A stretch of 22,761 nt of DNA from positions 1-22,761 of the forward strand of contig DATKRK010000035.1 of assembly GCA_035532215.1 (NCBI GenBank), in the 5' to 3' direction. Source of the stretch: JAICIG01 sp035532215 (GTDB taxonomy: Bacteria > Planctomycetota > Planctomycetia > Pirellulales > JAICIG01). The first letter of the stretch is position 1; every line of letters begins with the position of its first letter. Made by a program: the position numbers and the translations under genes. Below, piece by piece: positions 21,686 through 22,761 of the stretch. The notes below the pieces were generated by a model that ran no database searches, had not been told where the DNA came from, and saw only the letters and a program-made list of their open reading frames with translations.

Positions 21686-22639
21686 TCAGAACAGGCTCGT
21701 CTGCCGCGCCTTCCGCCAGTTCTGCCGCTCGACCAATTCCTGATAACCGGACTTTGGCCCGGTGAAGGGTGCCTGCTCTGATTCGCCGGGCGCAGGCTGG
21801 GACGCGGCGCCCTCAGCAAGTGCAGCATCGGACTTTGCGGCCGATACCGGAGCAGAGGAAGAGTCCGCAGGCGATTCTGAGGCATCCGAATCAGCGGCCT
21901 CTGCTGGGATGCTGCGCTGCCTGCCCGTCTTTCTACGAATACGTGTCGTGACCGGCTCCGCCGCCGTGCCGCCCTTGCGGCTGCTGATGCGCTCGGGCGC
22001 GGCGTCGATGGTGTGCGAGGCTTTAAACGATTTTATTTGCTCGGCCAGTTCATGGGCCGGCGGCAGCGGCTCGCCGCCTTCCTCGGCACTTGTCCCGGAA
22101 AGAACCGCTTTAAGCCGGCCGCGCAGGTGAGTCAGTTGACTGAAATAGTCCTCATGCGCGAACACCGCCCCGATGCGGGACTGATAGTCCCGAAGCTGGG
22201 CTTCGGCGATGGAAAGGTCTTCTTTCGCCTCGGCGAGCTGGGCCTCGTAGCCGGCGGCCAAGCGGTCGAGAGCGTTTAAGATCGCCCGCGGGCCGTGATG
22301 GTCGCGGGAGAGCGCCAGGTGGCGCGTGGCGGCGCCTTCGAGGAACAGTTCCGGGCCGCCTTGCGGCCGCAGCAGCAGGCCGAATTTCAGGCCGCGATAG
22401 ACGCCGAGTTCGACGCGCTGCGGCTCCCGCACCGATTCCGGCAGGTGTTTAAGGCGGTTGCCGAGCGCCTCCATCATGTCGTCGCGAGGAACCGATCGGC
22501 CGCCGATGACCAGGCGGTCGCCCGCATGAACGGCGAGCATCGCAGAATCTTCCTTCAGGCCGGAAACTCGCTTCGTGCGCCTTTCGATCGTCTCGGGCAG
22601 TTCCGTAACCGTACTCCACTGCCATAGTTGACGCCCCCG
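21686..22639 (-). pseudogene. C-terminal part of a large helicase/DNA methylase of mobile-element type, interrupted by an insertion sequence
   Basis: About 317 residues are visible. The stretches ELGVYRGLKFGLLLRPQGGP, ELFLEGAATRHLALSRDHHG and PRAILNALDRLAAGYEAQLA, followed by a coiled coil (AKEDLSIAEAQLRDYQSRIG) and EDYFSQLTHLRGRLKAVLSG, match the tail of very large SNF2-helicase/N6-adenine methylase proteins carried by plasmids and integrative elements. The helicase and methylase domains are absent. Upstream the frame runs into IS66-like sequence at 22640, so the gene is most likely cut there; a GTG at 22663 inside the IS could in principle start a short product. The end is a Ser/Ala/Glu-rich linker, a basic patch and QTSLF, a good match to a sliding-clamp-binding motif. 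The parent gene probably belonged to an integrated element. Confidence 0.68.
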
Positions 22640-22761
22640 GTAACTTGCAAGGTTTGCGGGCACGGACTTTTTGCAAGGGAGGGATCGATGGCACGAAGCG
22701 TGGATGGCGCGAAGCGGCGGGCGTGGAGCGAACGGCTGCGACGGTTCGAGCGGTGCGAGTT
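22640..22761 (+). mobile_element. left end of an IS66-like insertion sequence (partial)
   Basis: GTAACTTGCAAGG at 22640 starts with the GTAA typical of IS66-family ends. It is followed 48 bases later by an ORF with an IS66 accessory-gene N-terminus. The terminal repeat partner and the expected 8-bp target duplication (bases just before 22640) lie outside the window. Confidence 0.6.
22688..22761 (+). CDS. tnpA: IS66 family insertion sequence protein (TnpA-like), N-terminal part
   Basis: Twenty-four codons are visible before the right edge: MARSVDGAKRRAWSERLRRF then ERCE. This charged start, with W-x-E-R-L-R-R-F, is typical of IS66 TnpA-like accessory proteins, which go on to a helix-turn-helix with FCRREGVSVPSFYQW-like wording (not visible here). 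A strong ribosome binding site (AGGGAGG, 5 bases upstream) supports the ATG at 22688. The TnpB and transposase genes should follow outside the window. The assignment rests on a short stretch. Confidence 0.6.
   Translation, partial: MARSVDGAKRRAWSERLRRFERCE

Overview
The window looks like chromosomal DNA of a planctomycete, probably of the Pirellulales/Gemmatales type. The DNA is GC-rich. It carries a DUF1559 pseudopilin with the H-X9-DG tail, a DUF1573 lipoprotein, an ECF sigma factor divergent from a membrane Ser/Thr kinase, a GxxExxY protein, a Tat-exported protein of unknown function, and many dispersed palindromic repeats. No rRNA, tRNA or CRISPR array is visible.

Layout. (1) 1-2800: the N-terminal part of a membrane-anchored MutS-like ATPase (runs off the left edge) and an Uup-type ABC-F ATPase, both on the minus strand. 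(2) 2884-3335: a 452-bp multi-level palindrome with 15-bp perfect terminal inverted repeats, resembling a MITE or foldback element. Next to it is a truncated C-terminal remnant of the NHEJ protein Ku. (3) 3639-6389: an ECF sigma factor (minus) divergent from a transmembrane Ser/Thr kinase (plus). The kinase has a ZAS-like H-x3-C-x2-C motif at its N-terminus and a CxxCH-bearing DUF3365/Tll0287-like sensor domain at its C-terminus. (4) 6560-9301: a Tat-signal protein of unknown function and methylthioribose-1-phosphate isomerase (mtnA).

(5) 9348-14233, minus strand, is the most unusual part. A promoter-like sequence (TTGACA-17-TAAGAT) precedes two tandem paralogous genes for small secreted proteins. 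Each has an N-terminal membrane helix, then a canonical double-glycine leader (L-x3-E-L-x2-V-x-G-G), then a core of about 100 residues with 12 cysteines. They are followed by a secreted protein of unknown function, a C39-like cysteine peptidase, a DUF1573 lipoprotein and a DUF1559 pseudopilin; the first three of these four overlap pairwise by ATGA. The peptidase has its own signal peptide and a C-terminal membrane anchor, so its catalytic domain should face the same (outer) side as the double-glycine sites. I infer a secretion/maturation system for disulfide-rich proteins in which a C39-type peptidase acts outside the cytoplasm instead of inside an ABC exporter.

(6) 14538-19443: an M28 peptidase with PA-like and PDZ regions (minus), a repeat-rich spacer, then a single-domain response regulator and an FHA-GAF-histidine kinase (plus), a probable two-component pair with its own promoter candidate. 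(7) 19456-20033: a GxxExxY gene whose 3' end is a copy of a repeat that also lies directly upstream of it. (8) 20205-21473: a secreted protein of unknown function. (9) 21686-22761: the C-terminal part of a large mobile-element-type helicase/methylase, apparently cut by an IS66-like insertion sequence whose first ORF starts at 22688 and runs off the right edge.

All functional names come from reading motifs by eye; no database search was run.
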